Of a DNA stretch of 64,000 nt, positions 1 through 10,251 are shown in pieces. The notes below the pieces were generated by a model that saw only the letters and a program-made list of their open reading frames with translations, did no database searches and had not been told where the DNA came from. The position numbers and the translations under genes were made by a program. Within the stretch, counting starts at the first letter, position 1, and every line of letters begins with the position of its first letter. This DNA is from DATARR01 sp044868005 (GTDB taxonomy: Bacteria; Acidobacteriota; Thermoanaerobaculia; Multivoradales; UBA5704): contig JBIOVX010000211.1 of the NCBI GenBank assembly GCA_044868005.1, forward strand, positions 1 through 64,000, given 5' to 3'.

Positions 1-13
1 CTGCGAAGAGTCT

Positions 14-115
14 TGCCGAAAAAAGTGGCCTCCTATTGGCAAAACCGGCTGTGATTCGTCCCCCCTCGCCCGTCAGGGAGAGGGGGACAGGGGGTGAGGC
101 CTCGGAGCGTAGACG
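14..115. repeat. Dispersed nested inverted repeat, copy 1 (partial)
   Basis: This is the right half of a dispersed intergenic element whose full-length copies lie at 12869-13037 and 28670-28835. It holds a small palindrome (TTGCCGA...TTGGCAA) followed by the arm CCCCCTCGCCCGTCAGGGAG and the tip GGGGGTGAGG. Compared with the 12.9 kb copy, the central palindrome reads in the opposite orientation. The left half lies outside the window or is missing. No gene is visible in bases 1-253. Confidence 0.8.
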
Positions 116-172
116 GCCCCGACACGCAACACCTGAAGGACCGTTCTCTTTGTCACCTCTCCGTCACCTCCG

Positions 173-181
173 TGCTAGGAT
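173..181 (+). promoter_or_regulatory. Extended -10 promoter (TGCTAGGAT)
   Basis: TGCTAGGAT has the TG-n-TAnnnT form of an extended -10 box and lies 72 nt before the TonB receptor start. No convincing -35 box sits at 16-18 bp spacing. Near-identical boxes (TGCTAGGCT) occur upstream of three other genes in this window, which supports the call. Confidence 0.4.
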
Positions 182-253
182 CTATAGGCTGACACGAATG
201 AACACATGCCTCCGCGCCCGAGGTGGGCGGCGGAAGACTGGAGGGAGGCTCGT

Positions 254-2995
254 ATGGTTCGGAAATCTCAACCGTTCCTCTGGCTCTTGCTTTTGATGCT
301 CGCGATGGCCGGGGCTGCTCTCGCGCAGGACTCCGGGTCGATCTCCGGCGTCGTCCGCGGCGCCGACGGCGCGCCGCTCCCGGGCGTCACAGTGACGGCG
401 AGCGGGCCCCTGCTGCCCGCCGGCCGTATCGGCGTGACGGACGAGCAGGGCGCGTTCAGCATCCTGCGCCTGCCGCCCGGCGAATACGAGGTGACGGCCG
501 AGCTGACGGGGATGGGCAACGCCAAGCGCCCGGCCGTCGTCGCGCTCGACCGGGACACGCAGGTCAACCTGGACATCAAGCCCTCGATCGCCGAGGAGAT
601 CACCGTTACGGCGGCGCTGCCGACGATCGACGTCAAGTCGAACGACGTGCAGGTCAACTACACCAACGAGCAGATCGAGGACCTGCCGGTAGCGCGCACC
701 TACAAGGGGCTCTTCCAGCTCGCGCCGGGGGTCGCCGAGAACGGCCGGCTGACGCCCAACGCCGGCGCGGCGCGGATGGACAACACCTATCTGATCGACG
801 GCATCAACGTGACCAATCCGCACTACGGCGACATCCTGCCCAATGTGACGGAGCTCGACATCTCCGAGGTGAGCATCAAGCGAGGCGGCATCTCCGCCGA
901 GTACGGCCGCTCGGCTGGCATGGTGGTCAACGCCATCACCAAGTCGGGGACGAACGACTTCCGGGGCGAGATCCGCGCCGAGTACCAGCCGGAGAGCTTC
1001 GTCAACGACAGCAAGATCGCGACGCTGCAGAACACCCGGGAGCGCGATCTGCTCGCCGGCGCGCTCGGCGGGCCCATCCTGCGCGACCGCTTCTGGTTCT
1101 ACGCCTCGGTGAACATGCCCCAGGAGAACCTCGTCGACCGCAGGAACAACCTCGGAGCGGTGCCGGACCGCGAAGAGAGCACGGACGAGTACTTCGGCAA
1201 GATCACGGCCAATCCGGCGTCGAGCCACTTCCTGGCCGCTTCGGTGCGCTCGCGCGACACCACCACCAAGAACTCCGGTATCACCGCCAACGTCCATCCC
1301 TCGGTGGCCACCGACGATTCGACCGATTACCTGCTCGGCACCTTCGACTGGGTGTGGAACCTCACCGCGAACAGCCTCGCCGAGCTGAAGCTGAACCACA
1401 ACAAGGAGGAGAACTCGGGCATCCCGATCACCGATCTGGGTTATCGCCCGGCGTTCAACCCCGCTCGCCCGGACCTGATGGGCGCCTTCGCCACCACCTC
1501 GGACCGCATCATCGGCGGCGCCACCGCCGCGGGCCAGACCGTGGGCGGCGCCAGCCTCAACAACTTCCAGGACTTCAAGCGCGACGAGGCGCGGCTCATC
1601 TACCAGCAGTTCGCCAGCTTTGGCAGCAGCCGCCACGACCTGCGCGCCGGCCTCACCTATGACAAGAACGAGGAGCGCCTCGAGCGTGTGGCGAACGGCT
1701 GGGGAAGCATCACCTGGAGCGCCACGACCCAGCGGTTTACCGCCACCTACAACTCGATCCAGCCGCCGCACATCGGCCGCGCCGAGACCTACGGCGTCTT
1801 CGCCCAGGACCAGATGACCTTCGGCGAGCGGCTGACCTTCACCGCCGGCTTGCTGGTCAACAAGGACGAGTACTTCGGCGAAGCCCTGGGCGCCACGCCG
1901 GGCACCAAGGTGAAGAAGAAGATCCTCACCTTCGATTGGGACCAGCAGATCCAGCCGCGGCTCGGAATCTCCTACGTGCTCGATCCGCAGCGGGGCGATA
2001 AGCTCTACGCCGCCGCCGGCCGCTACTACAACACCGAGAACAAATCGCTCACCCGCGCCGGCTCGCCGACCCGCATCTTCACCACCCGCGCCACCTTCGA
2101 CGCCGCCGGCGTCCTCATCTCCGACGTCCCGGCCGCCAACACGCAGACCAAGACGATCGACAAGAACATCGATCCGATGTACACCGACGAGTACCTTGCC
2201 GGCTACGCGCGGCCGCTCGGCGTCGCCTGGTCGGCGGAGGTCTGGGGCATGTACCGCGAGGTGAATGACATCTTCGAGGACATCAGCGCCGACGGCCTCG
2301 GCAACGGGCCGTTCCACGTCAGCCAGCTTCCCGGCGCCTTCCGGGAGTACACGGCCGCCACGCTGCAACTGAACCGCCGGCCGGTCAACGACCGCCTCAA
2401 GCGCCTGTGGATCAACGCCAGCTACACCTGGAGCCGCCTCAAGGGCAACTGGGACGTCGACTACGCCGACTCGCTCTTCTACAACTCGTCGATCCTCCAG
2501 GACGGCCCCGGCGTGCTGATCACCGACAACCGCGAAGGCGAGCTGCTCGGCGACCGCACGCACCTGGTCAAGCTGTTCGCCACCATCGAGCCCATCGACC
2601 GGCTGCGCGCCGGCACCTATATCCGCTACCAGAGCGGCGCCGCCTGGGAAGCGCGGGCGCAACCCTCCGCCAACGTCACCAGCAGCTACTACTACTACCT
2701 CGAGCCGGCGGGCTCGCGGCGGATGGAAGACTGGTTCAACGTCGACCTGCTGACCTCGTACGAATTCCGCTTCGGCGGCATCGGCGTGGAGGTCGAGGCC
2801 CGGCTCAACAACGTCTTCGACGAGCAGGTGGCGTTGCAGGTGGACAACCGCTACATCCTCAACCGGCCGCTGGTCCCGGGCAACCCGGCGCTCAGCCCGT
2901 CGATCGACCAACCGTCGAACAACCCGCAGTTCGGCAAGCCGACCCAGATCTCGGATCCGCGGGCCTTGGTGCTGTCGACGATCATCCGGTTCTAG
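254..2995 (+). CDS. TonB-dependent outer-membrane receptor with carboxypeptidase-regulatory-like domain
   Basis: The 913-residue protein is predicted to be a TonB-gated outer-membrane importer of an unknown, probably organic, substrate. The chosen ATG is preceded by GGAGGGAGG and begins a clear signal peptide (hydrophobic LWLLLLMLAMAG, cleaved after ALAQ). Residues about 26-110 form a carboxypeptidase-regulatory-like beta-sandwich (SGVVRGADGAPLPGVTV). A plug domain follows (ITVTAALPTIDV, then YLIDGINVTNP and GGISAEYGRSAGMVVNAITK), then a beta-barrel ending in the aromatic residue typical of outer-membrane proteins (STIIRF). Such CarboxypepD_reg plus TonB receptors are abundant in Acidobacteriota. 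An earlier in-frame ATG at 206 would place 16 charged residues before the signal peptide and is less likely. The gene is transcribed alone; a palindromic repeat follows. Confidence 0.93.
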   Translation: MVRKSQPFLWLLLLMLAMAGAALAQDSGSISGVVRGADGAPLPGVTVTASGPLLPAGRIGVTDEQGAFSILRLPPGEYEVTAELTGMGNAKRPAVVALDRDTQVNLDIKPSIAEEITVTAALPTIDVKSNDVQVNYTNEQIEDLPVARTYKGLFQLAPGVAENGRLTPNAGAARMDNTYLIDGINVTNPHYGDILPNVTELDISEVSIKRGGISAEYGRSAGMVVNAITKSGTNDFRGEIRAEYQPESFVNDSKIATLQNTRERDLLAGALGGPILRDRFWFYASVNMPQENLVDRRNNLGAVPDREESTDEYFGKITANPASSHFLAASVRSRDTTTKNSGITANVHPSVATDDSTDYLLGTFDWVWNLTANSLAELKLNHNKEENSGIPITDLGYRPAFNPARPDLMGAFATTSDRIIGGATAAGQTVGGASLNNFQDFKRDEARLIYQQFASFGSSRHDLRAGLTYDKNEERLERVANGWGSITWSATTQRFTATYNSIQPPHIGRAETYGVFAQDQMTFGERLTFTAGLLVNKDEYFGEALGATPGTKVKKKILTFDWDQQIQPRLGISYVLDPQRGDKLYAAAGRYYNTENKSLTRAGSPTRIFTTRATFDAAGVLISDVPAANTQTKTIDKNIDPMYTDEYLAGYARPLGVAWSAEVWGMYREVNDIFEDISADGLGNGPFHVSQLPGAFREYTAATLQLNRRPVNDRLKRLWINASYTWSRLKGNWDVDYADSLFYNSSILQDGPGVLITDNREGELLGDRTHLVKLFATIEPIDRLRAGTYIRYQSGAAWEARAQPSANVTSSYYYYLEPAGSRRMEDWFNVDLLTSYEFRFGGIGVEVEARLNNVFDEQVALQVDNRYILNRPLVPGNPALSPSIDQPSNNPQFGKPTQISDPRALVLSTIIRF

Positions 2996-3007
2996 CAGGC
3001 GGTTTTC

Positions 3008-3065
3008 GTAGGGGTGGGGCTTGTCCCCACCCCACCTCCCGGGCGGGGACAAGCCCCGCCCCTAC
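3008..3065. repeat. GTAGGGGCGGGG-type palindromic element
   Basis: The arms GTAGGGGTGGGGCTTGTCCCC (left) and GGGGACAAGCCCCGCCCCTAC (right, one mismatch) form a long hairpin just after the TonB receptor, so it may also act as a terminator. The right 28 nt are repeated exactly inside the fdrA-like coding sequence at 37966-37993. A diverged relative lies at 34292-34353. Confidence 0.85.
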
Positions 3066-3099
3066 GTCTGACCACAGCCCTTGCGGTAAGGTTCGAATC

Positions 3100-3873
3100 G
3101 TGGAGATCCGCGACTTCGCCCGCACCGTCCTGCTGACCGAGGATCTGAACGTCAAGCTCGCGGCGGCTCCCGCCGAGCTGACCGATCACGATCCCGGTCC
3201 GCCGTTCCGCGCCGCGGCTCCGGGCCGGCCGCCGCACCTGCGGTTTCAGGCCGTCGCGGTGCCGGCGAGCGAGGGGATGCACGATCCCGCGCAACGGCCG
3301 CGCATCCTGCACGCCCTCGCCAATCACGAGCTGCAGGCGGCCGAGCTGTTCGCGTGGGCTCTCCTCGCCTTTCCCGACTCGCCCGCGGACTTCCGCCGCG
3401 GCCTGCTCCGCATCCTCGACGACGAGCAGCGCCACACCCGCATGTACATCGCCCGCGTGGAGGACGCCGGCGCGCGCTTCGGCGACCTGCCGGTGAACGG
3501 TTATTTCTGGGGCAAGATCGAGGCGATCACCTCGCCGCTCCGCTTCCTCTGCGCCATGTCGCTCACCTTCGAAAACGCCAACCTCGACCACACCAAGGAG
3601 TACGGCGAAGCGGCCCGGAAGGCGGGCGACCTCAAGACGGCCGCCGTCATCGACGCGGTCCATCGCGACGAGATCGAGCACGTCCGCTTCGGCTGGACCT
3701 GGCTGCAGATCTTCAAGCGTCGGGACGAGTCCGCCTGGGACGCGTTTCGGGCGAACCTGACGTGGCCGCTCAGCCCGGCGAAGGCGCGCGGCCGGACGTT
3801 CCATCGCGGCGGGCGCGAGGCGGCGGGGCTGGACGCGGAGTTCATCGCGCGGCTCGAGCAGAGCGAGTCGTGA
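3100..3873 (+). CDS. Ferritin-like DUF455 family protein
   Basis: This 257-residue all-helical protein resembles the DUF455 family, which has a ferritin-like di-iron fold distantly related to the tRNA hydroxylase MiaE. Candidate metal-binding motifs are visible: HELQAAELFAW, DDEQRHTRMY and RDEIEHVRFGW, giving the ExxH pairs of a di-iron four-helix bundle. The GTG start at 3100 fits the conserved N-terminus (VEIRDFARTVLL) and is preceded by GGTAAGG. The downstream ATP-grasp gene overlaps by GTGA, so the two are translationally coupled and probably act together. The substrate is unknown; a role in metal-dependent oxidation is inferred from the family only. Confidence 0.82.
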   Translation: MEIRDFARTVLLTEDLNVKLAAAPAELTDHDPGPPFRAAAPGRPPHLRFQAVAVPASEGMHDPAQRPRILHALANHELQAAELFAWALLAFPDSPADFRRGLLRILDDEQRHTRMYIARVEDAGARFGDLPVNGYFWGKIEAITSPLRFLCAMSLTFENANLDHTKEYGEAARKAGDLKTAAVIDAVHRDEIEHVRFGWTWLQIFKRRDESAWDAFRANLTWPLSPAKARGRTFHRGGREAAGLDAEFIARLEQSES

Positions 3874-4892
3874 GGCGCATCCTCGCCAATCTCCTCTGCG
3901 AAGGCGAGCTCGCGCTTCAACCGAACCGGATCGCGCCTCCGCCGCGCTCAGTCCTCACGAAGATCTCCCGGCTCGGCACGCTCCTGCGCGTCTTCGCCCG
4001 TGACGGAGATCGGCTGTGGACGCCCGCGCCCGTGGATCCGGATCGCGTTCCGGACTTGCGGGGACTGCCCCGGCCGGTTTTCGAATCCGGACCGCTCCGC
4101 GATCTCCCCGCCGCGGACGAGGTCCTCGCCTGGTGCGAGACGCCCGAGGCCGCGGCGCACCGGGGCGGCGCGCGCAGTCCCCGCGCGCTCTCCCTGGACG
4201 CTCCTCTCCACGAGCTGCTCTGGAATCTGCCCACGCCGGAGCCCGCCGCAGTCGCGGCCGTCCATCATCGGGCCTGCCATCTCCACATCGCCGAAGAGAT
4301 CGGCTGTGCCCTCCCCGGCGCCCGCATGGTGAACAACATGTCCGAGCTGGACCGCGTCCTTCAGCACGGTCCCCGGAGCTGGGTCGTCAAGGCGTCTCTC
4401 TCGGCCGCGGGACGCGAGCGCTACATCGAACGGAATGGACCCGCCCTCTCCGATCCCAAGGCGCGGCGGACGGTAGAGCGGCTCTTCGCGCGCCACGGTG
4501 CCCTCCTCTTCGAGCCCTGGATGGAGCGGGTGGCCGACTTCGGCGTCTCCGCGCTCCTCACCCACGGCGAGCTGCGCATCGTGGGCATCCACCGCCAGCG
4601 GGTGGACGTCAAGGGCCAGTTCGTGGGGATCGATCTCGAATCCGGCCTGTCCGCGGAGGATCGGCATCGTCTGGCAGAGACAGCCGAATCCGCCGCCGCG
4701 GCCCTCCGGCGCGCCGGCTACGCCGGCCCCTTCGGGATCGACGCCTGGCGTTACCGCAGGGAGGATGGTTCGATCGCGTTCAATCCGCTGGGAGAGATCA
4801 ACGCCCGCATGACCTTCGGCCTCGTGGCGTGGACGCTGGCGGAGCGGCTCCCGGAGACGTCTGATATAGTCGGAAACATCAACCAAAGCTGA
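3870..4892 (+). CDS. ATP-grasp domain protein
   Basis: This 340-residue protein has the layout of an ATP-grasp ligase-like enzyme. A lysine-bearing strand (WVVKASLSAAGRE) is followed by a central segment (HGALLFEPWMERVADFGVSAL) and the C-terminal metal-binding end (GPFGIDAWRYR...NPLGEINARMTFG). Asp and Glu/Asn residues there are placed as in other ATP-grasp enzymes. The GTG start overlaps the TGA stop of the DUF455 gene. ATP-grasp enzymes typically ligate a carboxylate to an amine via an acyl phosphate; the substrates here cannot be inferred. A pseudo-enzyme is possible, but the key acidic residues look intact. Confidence 0.75.
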   Translation: MRRILANLLCEGELALQPNRIAPPPRSVLTKISRLGTLLRVFARDGDRLWTPAPVDPDRVPDLRGLPRPVFESGPLRDLPAADEVLAWCETPEAAAHRGGARSPRALSLDAPLHELLWNLPTPEPAAVAAVHHRACHLHIAEEIGCALPGARMVNNMSELDRVLQHGPRSWVVKASLSAAGRERYIERNGPALSDPKARRTVERLFARHGALLFEPWMERVADFGVSALLTHGELRIVGIHRQRVDVKGQFVGIDLESGLSAEDRHRLAETAESAAAALRRAGYAGPFGIDAWRYRREDGSIAFNPLGEINARMTFGLVAWTLAERLPETSDIVGNINQS

Positions 4893-4931
4893 AGAGACTC
4901 CGGCGGAGGGTCGCCGGCAGGAGGGTCGAAA

Positions 4932-5750
4932 GTGAACCGAGCCCGGCTGGTCCTCGTCCTGCTGTTAATCGCTCCCTCGTCGCTCCTCGCCTGGGGTCCC
5001 AACGGCCACCGCGTCGTCGGCCGCATCGCCGCCAACCACCTCACGAGCGAGGCCGCCGTCGCCGTGACGTGCCTGATCGGTCCCGAGGGTCTGGACCAGG
5101 CGAGCACCTGGGGGGACGAGATCCGCAACGATCCGAACTGGCAGCCGCCGCTGAAAAACCCGAGCCCCTGGCACTTCATCAGCATCGACGACGCCGAGAC
5201 CCTGGAGACCACCGCGCGCGATCCCAATGGCGACGTGCTCGAGGCCATCGAGCGGTTCTCGGCCGTGCTGCGCGACCCTCAGGCGACGCGGCAGGCAAAG
5301 CAGGAGGCGTTGAGGTTCGTCGTCCACTTCGTGGGCGACATCCACCAGCCCTTGCACGTCGGGCGGCGGGCCGACCGGGGCGGCAACTCCATCCAGGTGA
5401 CGTTGTTCGGCCAGGCGACCAACCTCCACTCGGTTTGGGACAGCGGGCTCATCGAGAGCGAGAAGCTGAGCTTCTCCGAGCTCGCCGCCTTCATCGATCA
5501 TCCCACGTTGCTGGAGCTGCAGGCCTGGCAGAGCGCGACCCCCGCTGACTGGGCCAAGGAATCGAAAGCCGTGCGCGAGCGGGTCTACGCGATCGGCGAC
5601 GGCAAGCTCAGCTTCCAGTACGCCTTCGACAACATGCCGCTGATCAAGCAGCGGCTTCTGCAAGCCGGGGTGCGGCTGGCGGGGCTGCTCAACTCGATCT
5701 TCTCCCAGCCCGGCCCCTCGATCCCGGACCGCCAGCCGGCGCAGCCTTGA
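4932..5750 (+). CDS. Secreted S1/P1-type nuclease
   Basis: The 272-residue zinc-dependent single-strand nuclease belongs to the S1/P1 family, which degrades RNA and ssDNA outside the cytoplasm. A signal peptide ends at LLA, so the mature protein would begin WGPNGH. This N-terminal Trp plus His26 are the family's first zinc ligands. Further ligand motifs are visible in order: STWGDEIR, PWHFISID, HFVGDIHQPLHVG and NLHSVWDSGLI. Length and spacing match full-length bacterial members. The GTG start follows GGAGGG closely. It lies 39 nt after the ATP-grasp gene and may be co-transcribed with it, but no functional link is evident. Confidence 0.9.
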   Translation: MNRARLVLVLLLIAPSSLLAWGPNGHRVVGRIAANHLTSEAAVAVTCLIGPEGLDQASTWGDEIRNDPNWQPPLKNPSPWHFISIDDAETLETTARDPNGDVLEAIERFSAVLRDPQATRQAKQEALRFVVHFVGDIHQPLHVGRRADRGGNSIQVTLFGQATNLHSVWDSGLIESEKLSFSELAAFIDHPTLLELQAWQSATPADWAKESKAVRERVYAIGDGKLSFQYAFDNMPLIKQRLLQAGVRLAGLLNSIFSQPGPSIPDRQPAQP

Positions 5751-5759
5751 TGATGGGTC

Positions 5760-5768
5760 TGCTAGGCT
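5760..5768 (+). promoter_or_regulatory. Extended -10 promoter (TGCTAGGCT), leaderless
   Basis: TGCTAGGCT is a TG-n-TAnnnT extended -10 box ending 6 nt before the ATG of the nucleotidyltransferase gene. Transcription would therefore start at or beside the start codon. No -35 is seen. The same nonamer occurs at 31053-31061 (+) and 62216-62224 (-). Confidence 0.5.
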
Positions 5769-5774
5769 TGGAGC

Positions 5775-6167
5775 ATGTCTGCGGCGGAAGAGGATCGGAT
5801 CAAATCACTGGCGCGGGAGTTTTCGGGGCTCGACCTGCTCCTGCTCTTCGGCTCCCGCGCTCGCGGCGATGTCCATCCGCGCTCCGACTGGGACTTCGGT
5901 TATCTCGCGAATCCCGGCTTCGACGCCGACGACCTTCTCGCTCGGCTGGTCCTTCTCCTGGGCACCGATCAGATAGATCTGGTCGATCTCGGGCGCGCCA
6001 ACGGCCAGCTCCGTTATCGCGCCGCGGCGGAGGGACATCCGCTGTTCGAGGCCGCTCCAGGCGTCTTCGAGGACTTCTGGTTTGAGGCCGTGTCCTTCTG
6101 GTGCGATGCGGGGCCGATCCTTCAGCGGAGTTACGAGGAAATTCTCCAGGGGCTGGCTAGAGCATGA
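5775..6167 (+). CDS. MNT-type nucleotidyltransferase domain protein
   Basis: This is a 130-residue minimal nucleotidyltransferase with the diagnostic GSRARGDVHPRSDWD motif (GS...DxD) at residues about 26-40 and a third candidate acidic residue in TDQIDLVDL. In the family, MNT proteins commonly act as antitoxins that AMPylate or otherwise neutralise a HEPN RNase encoded alongside. No HEPN gene is adjacent here. Instead, the C-terminal third (FWFEAVSFWCDAGPILQRSYEEIL) is a short helical extension, and a 21-bp repeat array follows immediately. An ATG-proximal extended -10 box and lack of a Shine-Dalgarno sequence suggest leaderless expression. Confidence 0.78.
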   Translation: MSAAEEDRIKSLAREFSGLDLLLLFGSRARGDVHPRSDWDFGYLANPGFDADDLLARLVLLLGTDQIDLVDLGRANGQLRYRAAAEGHPLFEAAPGVFEDFWFEAVSFWCDAGPILQRSYEEILQGLARA

Positions 6168-6189
6168 GCCGGCTCGCGCACCGGCGGCG

Positions 6190-6441
6190 GTGGAACGTCC
6201 ACCGCCAGGGGTGGAACGTCCACCGTCGGCGGTGGAACGCATACCGGAGGCGGTAGACCGTCCACCCCCGGCGGTGAAGCGTCCGCCGTCGGCGGTGGAA
6301 CGCACACCGGAGGCGGTAGACCGTCCACCCCCGGCGGTAGACCGTCCACCCCCGGCGGCAGACCGTCTACCCCCGGCGGTGGAACACGTACCGCCGGCGG
6401 TGGACCGTCTACCCCCGGCGGTAGAAGGCGCACCGGCACGG
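6190..6441. repeat. 21-bp tandem repeat array 1 (12 units)
   Basis: Twelve degenerate 21-bp units begin GTGGAACGTCCACC or GTAGACCGTCCACC and end CCGGCG. Units such as GGTGGAACGTCCACC are themselves near-palindromic. The array starts 22 nt after the nucleotidyltransferase stop. Because 21 is a multiple of three, the array is open in several frames (for example a Val-Glu-Arg-Pro-Pro heptad), but no start with a ribosome site is seen, so I do not call a gene. Its period matches the arrays at 23.4 and 24.2 kb, although the unit sequence differs. Confidence 0.85.
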
Positions 6442-6483
6442 CAGCGCGTCTGTGACCAGGTTCGTCAGGTTGCGAAGGGGGAA

Positions 6484-6558
6484 TGGCTCCTCGGGAGGGA
6501 CTCGAACCCCCAACATTTCGGTTAACAGCCGAACGCTCTACCGTTGAGCTACCGAGGA
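6484..6558 (-). tRNA. tRNA-Asn (GTT)
   Basis: Read on the minus strand, the acceptor stem TCCTCGG pairs with CCGAGGA. The D-arm is AGCTCAACGGTAGAGC. The anticodon stem TTCGG/CCGAA encloses the loop CTGTTAA, giving anticodon GTT (asparagine). The T-arm is GGGGGTTCGAGTCCCTC-like. The discriminator G and the 3' CCA are encoded. It lies 80 nt downstream of rpoD on the same strand. Confidence 0.95.
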
Positions 6559-6638
6559 AGGTGGAAAGAAGCGTCCCGGGACTGGCCCGGGACGCGGAAT
6601 TCTAGGGACATCGCGCACCGCTGTCAACGCGGGCGGCG

Positions 6639-8348
<1,710 letters not shown>

Positions 8349-8394
8349 GAGTTTCTCCTCTCAGCCTCGATCGGGACGGAACGCAATAGAGGGC

Positions 8395-10206
8395 TCACCC
8401 GAGCCCGCCCTTGGCGCCGTGCCGGGATCCCCGATGCAAGCTGTGGCTCAACCGTGTCTTCTCGTCCACGAGGCGGTCGCGGAGCGCATGATCCCCCTTG
8501 CGCTGCGCCTCGCTGATCTCTCCCTGCAGTTCCTTGATCCGCTGCCGCCGCCAGCGGTCCGCCAGCTTGTCGAGAGACTCCAGCAGCCCGATTCGTCCGG
8601 GAGTAATCTCCCTTTCTAGCATGATTTTCGCTAATCGGGCAACCGATCCCTCGTCCTCGCCCAGCCCCGACTTCAACTTCTGGAAGTCCGGGGGGCGGCC
8701 GGCTTCTGCATATAGAGTGCAGAAGACCCCGAAAATATTCCTGCATCCGGTGTCGAAAAAGACCTCCGGCCGGGGCAGCGCCTCCAGGGGAGGCACCTGG
8801 GCCGTCTCGTCCTCCCGCAGGAGCCGCTCCAGCACCTGCTCCTCCAGGCTGCGCACGAGCCGGGGGCTTGTCGCCGCGGGGGACGCCTGCGGCGGCGGGC
8901 TCGCGTCCCCCCTGGAGATACCGGTGCTCCCCACGCGCCGGGCGAGCATCTCGACGGGGATTCCCAGGCGGTCGGCGGCGAGCCGGGAGTAGCTGAAGCG
9001 GAGGATGGAGTCCGGGATCGGCCGCAGCAGCTCCGCCACCGCGGCGGCCGCCTTGGCCTGGAGGCGGGGATCGCGGGCCGCCCCGGCCGGAATGGCGCGG
9101 TCCAGCTCGGCCGTCACCGCGTCCTCGGCCCGCTCCACCGCCGAGCGGACGGCCTCCTCCCCCTCCTCCAGGCGCAGCGAGTCCGGATCGTGCGTGCCCG
9201 GAAACCGCGCCCGGCGCACGCCGAGCCCGTCGGCCAGCAGCAGCGGCAGGGCCCGCCGGAAAGCGCTCTCGCCCGCCTCGTCGCCGTCGTAGGCCACCAC
9301 CACCTCCTCGGCGTAGCGCGAGAGGAGCTTCGCCTGCTCCGGCGTCAAGGCCGTGCCCATGCCGGCCACCGCCCCCTCGACGCCGCTCGCCACGGTGCCG
9401 ATGACGTCGAAGTAGCCCTCGCAGAGCACCGCCCGGCCGGTCTCCCGGATGTCGCGCTTGGCCAGGTGCAGACCATAGAGGAGAAAGCCCTTGTGGAAGC
9501 GGTCCGTCTCGTTGGTGTTGACGTACTTGGCCTTGTCGTCCCCCAGGGTGCGGCCGCCGAAGCCCACCAGCCGGCCCGCCTGGTTGTGGATGGGGAACAT
9601 CAGCCGGTGCCGGAAGCGGTCGTAGAGGTCCCCCCGTTCCGAACGCCCGACGAGCCCGGCCGCCTCCAGGTCCGCCTGCGGGATGCGCGGATGGAGGGCC
9701 GCGAGGAGATTTCGAAAGCCGTCCGGCGCGTAGCCGAGGCCGAACTTCTCGATCAGCTCCGGCGGGATACGCCGCCGCTCCAGGTACTCGCAGGCGAAGG
9801 GCGACCGGCGGAGCTGATCGCGGAAGAACTCCGCCGCCGCCGCCAGTGCGCCCTCGAGGTCCCGCTCGGGCTTGCCGCCGGCGAAGCGCGCCTCGGCGCG
9901 GCTGGGCAGCGGGATGCCGTAGCGCGTGGCCAGCGTCTCGATGGCCGCCGGGAAATCATCGCCGCTGGTCAGCATGTGGAGCTTGATGGCGTCGCCGCCG
10001 GCGCCGCAGCCGAAGCAGTAGAAAAGCCCCTGCACGGGATCGATGCTGAACGACGGCGTCTTCTCCTTGTGGATCGGGCAGAGCCCCTGGTACCGCCGGC
10101 CGGCCTTGCGCAGGCGCGTGTGGTCGGAAGCGATGGAGACGATGTCCACCGCGTCGCGCACCGCCTGCACGAGCTGGGGGGTGAGGTTGACGTTGCCTAG
10201 GGGCAT
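8395..10206 (-). CDS. dnaG: DNA primase DnaG
   Basis: The 603-residue primase makes RNA primers for replication. A CHC2 zinc-binding module is at the N-terminus (C43, H46, C64, C67: GLCPIHKEKT, YCFGCGAGGD). The catalytic core follows with KFGLGYAPDGF, the Toprim glutamate in VLCEGYFDVIG and the DGDEAG acidic motif. A C-terminal helical domain (about 430-603) would bind the replicative helicase. The protein begins with MPLGNVNLTPQ, typical of the family. It sits between mutS2 (upstream, separated by a palindromic repeat) and rpoD. Confidence 0.96.
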   Translation of the reverse strand: MPLGNVNLTPQLVQAVRDAVDIVSIASDHTRLRKAGRRYQGLCPIHKEKTPSFSIDPVQGLFYCFGCGAGGDAIKLHMLTSGDDFPAAIETLATRYGIPLPSRAEARFAGGKPERDLEGALAAAAEFFRDQLRRSPFACEYLERRRIPPELIEKFGLGYAPDGFRNLLAALHPRIPQADLEAAGLVGRSERGDLYDRFRHRLMFPIHNQAGRLVGFGGRTLGDDKAKYVNTNETDRFHKGFLLYGLHLAKRDIRETGRAVLCEGYFDVIGTVASGVEGAVAGMGTALTPEQAKLLSRYAEEVVVAYDGDEAGESAFRRALPLLLADGLGVRRARFPGTHDPDSLRLEEGEEAVRSAVERAEDAVTAELDRAIPAGAARDPRLQAKAAAAVAELLRPIPDSILRFSYSRLAADRLGIPVEMLARRVGSTGISRGDASPPPQASPAATSPRLVRSLEEQVLERLLREDETAQVPPLEALPRPEVFFDTGCRNIFGVFCTLYAEAGRPPDFQKLKSGLGEDEGSVARLAKIMLEREITPGRIGLLESLDKLADRWRRQRIKELQGEISEAQRKGDHALRDRLVDEKTRLSHSLHRGSRHGAKGGLG

Positions 10207-10251
10207 GGGTGGTTAGAGAAAGAAAGCGTCCAGGGAGTTATTCCCAAAGCC

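Noticed and set aside
182..3052. A 956-codon open frame on the minus strand opposite the TonB receptor
   Set aside because: It is an antisense shadow produced by high GC at third positions. Its translation is low-complexity (Arg/Gly/Val-rich) with no family motif, whereas the plus-strand receptor is unmistakable.
6082..6525. Val-Glu-Arg-Pro-Pro heptad-repeat protein encoded by array 1
   Set aside because: The frame overlaps the nucleotidyltransferase gene, has no ribosome site or promoter of its own, and runs into the tRNA-Asn region. The open frame follows trivially from a 21-bp period.
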